Below, one piece after another: positions 61,661 through 64,000 of a stretch of DNA of 64,000 nucleotides. The notes beneath the pieces were generated by a model. The model saw nothing but the letters and a program-made list of their open reading frames with translations, did not search any database and was not told the origin of the DNA. Where the stretch lies: positions 124,001 to 188,000 of the forward strand of contig JAUIEC010000009.1 of assembly GCA_030428945.1 (NCBI GenBank), written 5' to 3'. A program made the position numbers and the translations under genes. This DNA comes from Phycisphaerae bacterium. GTDB lineage: Bacteria; Planctomycetota; Phycisphaerae; UBA1845; Fen-1342. Positions within the stretch are counted from its first letter, which is position 1. Each line of letters begins with the position of its first letter.

Positions 61661-61742
61661 CCGGGAACAAGGGAGCCAGGGAGCGAGGGAAGCAAGGGAG
61701 CAGGCCAGCGGCTGACTTGCTCACTTGCTTACCTGCTTGCTC
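61661..61742 (-). repeat. Mixed GGGAGCNA and GTAAGCAA arrays behind alaS
   Basis: On the minus strand the alaS TGA is followed at once by GTAAGCAAGTGAGCAAGTC units (61708-61742). GGGAGCNA units (61661-61703) lie further on in opposite orientation. Confidence 0.75.
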
Positions 61743-64000
61743 ACGAGCCCAGGCGTTCGCGGATCCAGGCCTGGCCGGCTTCGAGCGCGCTGGGCATCTG
61801 CGACGGATCCTTGCCTCCCGCCTGCGCCATCGTCGGCGGTCCGCCGCCGCCGCCCTTGACCCGTTTGGCCGCCTCCTTGACCAGGTCGCCGGCCTTGATT
61901 CCGCGCTTGACCAGGTCCGGACTGACCGCCGCCAGCAGCAGCGCCTTCCCGCCGCTTCGCACGCCGAACAGCACCGCGGCCGAGCCGCACTTCTGCTTGA
62001 CGATGTCCGCCCCGGTCTTCAGGGCGTCGACGTCCACGTCCGGCAGTTCGCCCACCACGATCGTCGTCTCACCGACCTTCTCGCCGGCTGCGATCAACTC
62101 GTCGATGTGACCCTTGACCTCGTCGCTCGAAGCGGCCGCGGCTTGCTTCTGCTGTTTCTTCGCAATGACCTTCAGTTGCTCCAGCGCTTCGAGCAGTTGC
62201 CCACGCATGCTGAGGGCATACGTGGTGCGGTTGATCTCGTCCTGCAACTGGTTCGCGACCTTGCCGACGTCGGCGGGCGGTTTCTCGATCAATGCACTGA
62301 CCCGCTTGAACAGGTCCGCGCAGGCCGTGTGTGCGTTCCTGGCCGCTTCCCCGGTCACGCCGACCACGCGCCGCACGCCCTTCGCGACGGATTCCTCGGC
62401 CGTCAGGGCGAACGCGTCGATCTCTCCGGTTCGCGGTACGTGCGTGCCGCCGCAGAACTCGATCGAGTACTGCTGCCAGTCCGGACTGTCCGGCCTGGCG
62501 AGCAGGTCGCCCACGGCCGCTCCGATCGAGACGACCCGGACGCGGTCGGGATACTTCTCACCGAAGACCGCCCGCAGCCCGTTGATCTGCCGTGCGTCAG
62601 CCAGGTCCGCCTCTTCGGCGAAGACCTCGTGGTTGGCCTGGACCTGCTCGTTCACGATGTTCTCGATCCGCCGCAGTTGCTGGTCATCGATGCCCTTCGG
62701 ATGCGACAGGTCGAACCGTGTCCGGTCGGCATCGACCAGCGAACCCTTCTGCTGGACATGCTCGCCAAGCGTTTCGCGCAGGGCGTAGTTCAACAGGTGC
62801 GTGGCCGTGTGGTTCCGCATCGTCGCCCGCCGCGTGTCGGCGACGGTCAGCGTGGCCGTCTCGCCGATCCGGATCCGTCCGTGCTTGAGCACGCCGCAGT
62901 GCAGCACGGTGCCGCCCGCGCGGCGCGTGTCGTGCACCTCGACCAGGGCGTGCCCGGTGTCGATCGTGCCGGTGTCGGCCACCTGTCCGCCCTGTTCGGC
63001 GTAGAAGCAGGTCCGGTCGAGGGTGACGACCACGTGGCCGCCCTCGAGCAGGTCGCCGTCGTGGATCAGGCTGCGAATCGTCGCCTGGCAGGTCAGGCTC
63101 GGATCGAACTTCGGACTGTCGTCGCAGGTCTCGTCCGGCATGCGATCGGGGCTGCACAGCGACTCGAACGGATCGTCCTCGGCGTTCCCGCCGGCCCGCG
63201 CCATCGCCCGGGCGGCCTCCATCCGTTTCACGTAGTCGTCGTGGTCGACCTGCAGCCCGGCCTCGGCCGCCATGATCTCGGTCAGGTCGACCGGGAACCC
63301 GAATGTGTCGTGCAGCTTGAAGGCGTCGGCCCCGTGAATCCGTCCGTCGCCGGCCCGGGCGCGTTCGGCCGCCTGTTCGAACAGGGCGATGCCGCGGTCG
63401 AGGGTGCGGGCGAAGGACTGTTCCTCGTCGCGGATCAGGTCGGCGATCCGCGGGTTCTCGCGGACGTGCGGGAACGCGTCGCCCATCACGTCGACGACGG
63501 TCGGGACAAGCTGGCAGAGGAACGGCTCGCGCAGTTCCAGCGACTGCCAGCCGAAGCGCACCGCCCGCCGCAGGATCCGCCGCAGCACATAGCCGCGCCC
63601 GTCCTTGTCCGGCACGGCCCCGTCGGCGATCGCGAAGACCAGCGTGCGGATGTGGTCGGCGATCACCCGGCAGGCCAGGTCCTTCGGGCAGTCGGGATCC
63701 ATGGCCGCGTAGCGGTGCCCGGCCGGCGGAGCGCTGACCCCGCCGCCGTAGGTGTGTCCGGTCCGCTGTTCGAGCGCGGCGATGATCGGCACGAAGACGT
63801 CGGTGCCGTAGTTGTTGTTGTGTCCCTGCAGGACCGAGGTGATCCGTTCGAAGCCCATGCCGGTGTCGACGTGCTTGGCGGGCAGGGGGGTCAGTCGGCC
63901 GGACGAGTCGCGGTTGAACTGGATGAAGACCAGGTTCCAGATTTCGATGACGCGCGGATCGTCGGCGTTGACCAGGGCGGCGCCGCTGCCGTCGGGGGTC
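61741..64000 (-). CDS. alaS: Alanyl-tRNA synthetase AlaRS (5' end outside window)
   Basis: 753 codons visible; the N-terminal ~150-200 residues of the catalytic domain are missing, as the gene continues beyond 64000. What is present includes the end of the catalytic domain (NLVFIQFNRD..., VDTGMGFERI and LRRILRRAVR), the editing domain with the NHTATHLLNYALR zinc motif and CGGTHVPRTGEI, and the C-terminal DHHA1 oligomerisation domain ending GGGGGPPTMAQAGGKDP...GQAWIRERLGS. AlaRS charges tRNA-Ala and edits misactivated Ser/Gly. Confidence 0.98.
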   Translation of the reverse strand, partial: TPDGSGAALVNADDPRVIEIWNLVFIQFNRDSSGRLTPLPAKHVDTGMGFERITSVLQGHNNNYGTDVFVPIIAALEQRTGHTYGGGVSAPPAGHRYAAMDPDCPKDLACRVIADHIRTLVFAIADGAVPDKDGRGYVLRRILRRAVRFGWQSLELREPFLCQLVPTVVDVMGDAFPHVRENPRIADLIRDEEQSFARTLDRGIALFEQAAERARAGDGRIHGADAFKLHDTFGFPVDLTEIMAAEAGLQVDHDDYVKRMEAARAMARAGGNAEDDPFESLCSPDRMPDETCDDSPKFDPSLTCQATIRSLIHDGDLLEGGHVVVTLDRTCFYAEQGGQVADTGTIDTGHALVEVHDTRRAGGTVLHCGVLKHGRIRIGETATLTVADTRRATMRNHTATHLLNYALRETLGEHVQQKGSLVDADRTRFDLSHPKGIDDQQLRRIENIVNEQVQANHEVFAEEADLADARQINGLRAVFGEKYPDRVRVVSIGAAVGDLLARPDSPDWQQYSIEFCGGTHVPRTGEIDAFALTAEESVAKGVRRVVGVTGEAARNAHTACADLFKRVSALIEKPPADVGKVANQLQDEINRTTYALSMRGQLLEALEQLKVIAKKQQKQAAAASSDEVKGHIDELIAAGEKVGETTIVVGELPDVDVDALKTGADIVKQKCGSAAVLFGVRSGGKALLLAAVSPDLVKRGIKAGDLVKEAAKRVKGGGGGPPTMAQAGGKDPSQMPSALEAGQAWIRERLGS

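Overview
This is a GC-rich window (roughly two thirds G+C in most genes) that looks like a chromosomal segment of a planctomycete, most likely a Phycisphaerae-type bacterium. Pointers are the type II pseudopilin-like protein with the AFTLIELLVVVAIIGLL start, a PEP-CTERM protein, secreted proteins ending in paired dockerin-like calcium repeats, a large membrane Ser/Thr kinase with a WD40-type C-terminus, sulfatase, and an ECF sigma/anti-sigma pair. No phage, plasmid or CRISPR locus was seen. Taxonomy is inferred from these families only.

Layout. 0-5.2 kb: end of a phenylacetyl-CoA epoxidase cluster (paaB-paaC-paaD), tsaD, a repeat-filled gap, a DUF3467 gene and a MacB/FtsX-type permease. 5.3-12.5 kb: a sigma-70 family factor behind a long leader, a HEAT/TPR protein, nadD, the three-gene proton-translocating transhydrogenase, a dockerin-tailed lipoprotein and a zinc-ribbon membrane protein. 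12.5-24 kb: a WD40 Ser/Thr kinase followed 7 bp later by a nicotinamidase-NUDIX fusion, a PilZ protein, a secreted endonuclease/phosphatase, tRNA-Arg(CCT), an SDR-DUF2867 protein and a large PA14-containing secreted protein. 24-32 kb: LolA-like protein, STN-domain protein, VWA protein, ECF sigma/anti-sigma, feoA and feoB. 32-36 kb: a tightly overlapping operon of two thymidylate-kinase-fold proteins around a CHAD-Ppx/GppA-HD protein. 36-46 kb: PEP-CTERM protein, RRM protein, pseudopilin-like protein, methyltransferase plus cysteine desulfurase, a GGQ release-factor-like protein, sulfatase, glmS, HPt protein. 46-53.7 kb: several small enzymes, a GT-C-type membrane protein and a beta-propeller protein. 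53.8-55.7 kb: a lower-GC pair, DUF5131 (Gp37/Gp68, three-Cys motif) and TcmP. 55.8-64 kb: a 37-residue membrane peptide, dnaK, two paralogous membrane proteins with almost identical tails, two small envelope proteins and the 3' three quarters of alaS.

Shared themes. NAD(P) metabolism recurs (nadD, transhydrogenase, nicotinamidase-NUDIX fusion). The feoA-feoB start region shows no ATG/GTG/TTG before the P-loop of FeoB, pointing to an ATT start. The most unusual large-scale signal is a family of intergenic elements placed directly after stop codons: a purine-rich array of 7-8 bp units reading in the sense direction of the upstream gene, a core that often carries hairpins, and commonly an inverted array on the far side. 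At least ten genes and the tRNA in this window carry one. I cannot name this family and could not search databases.
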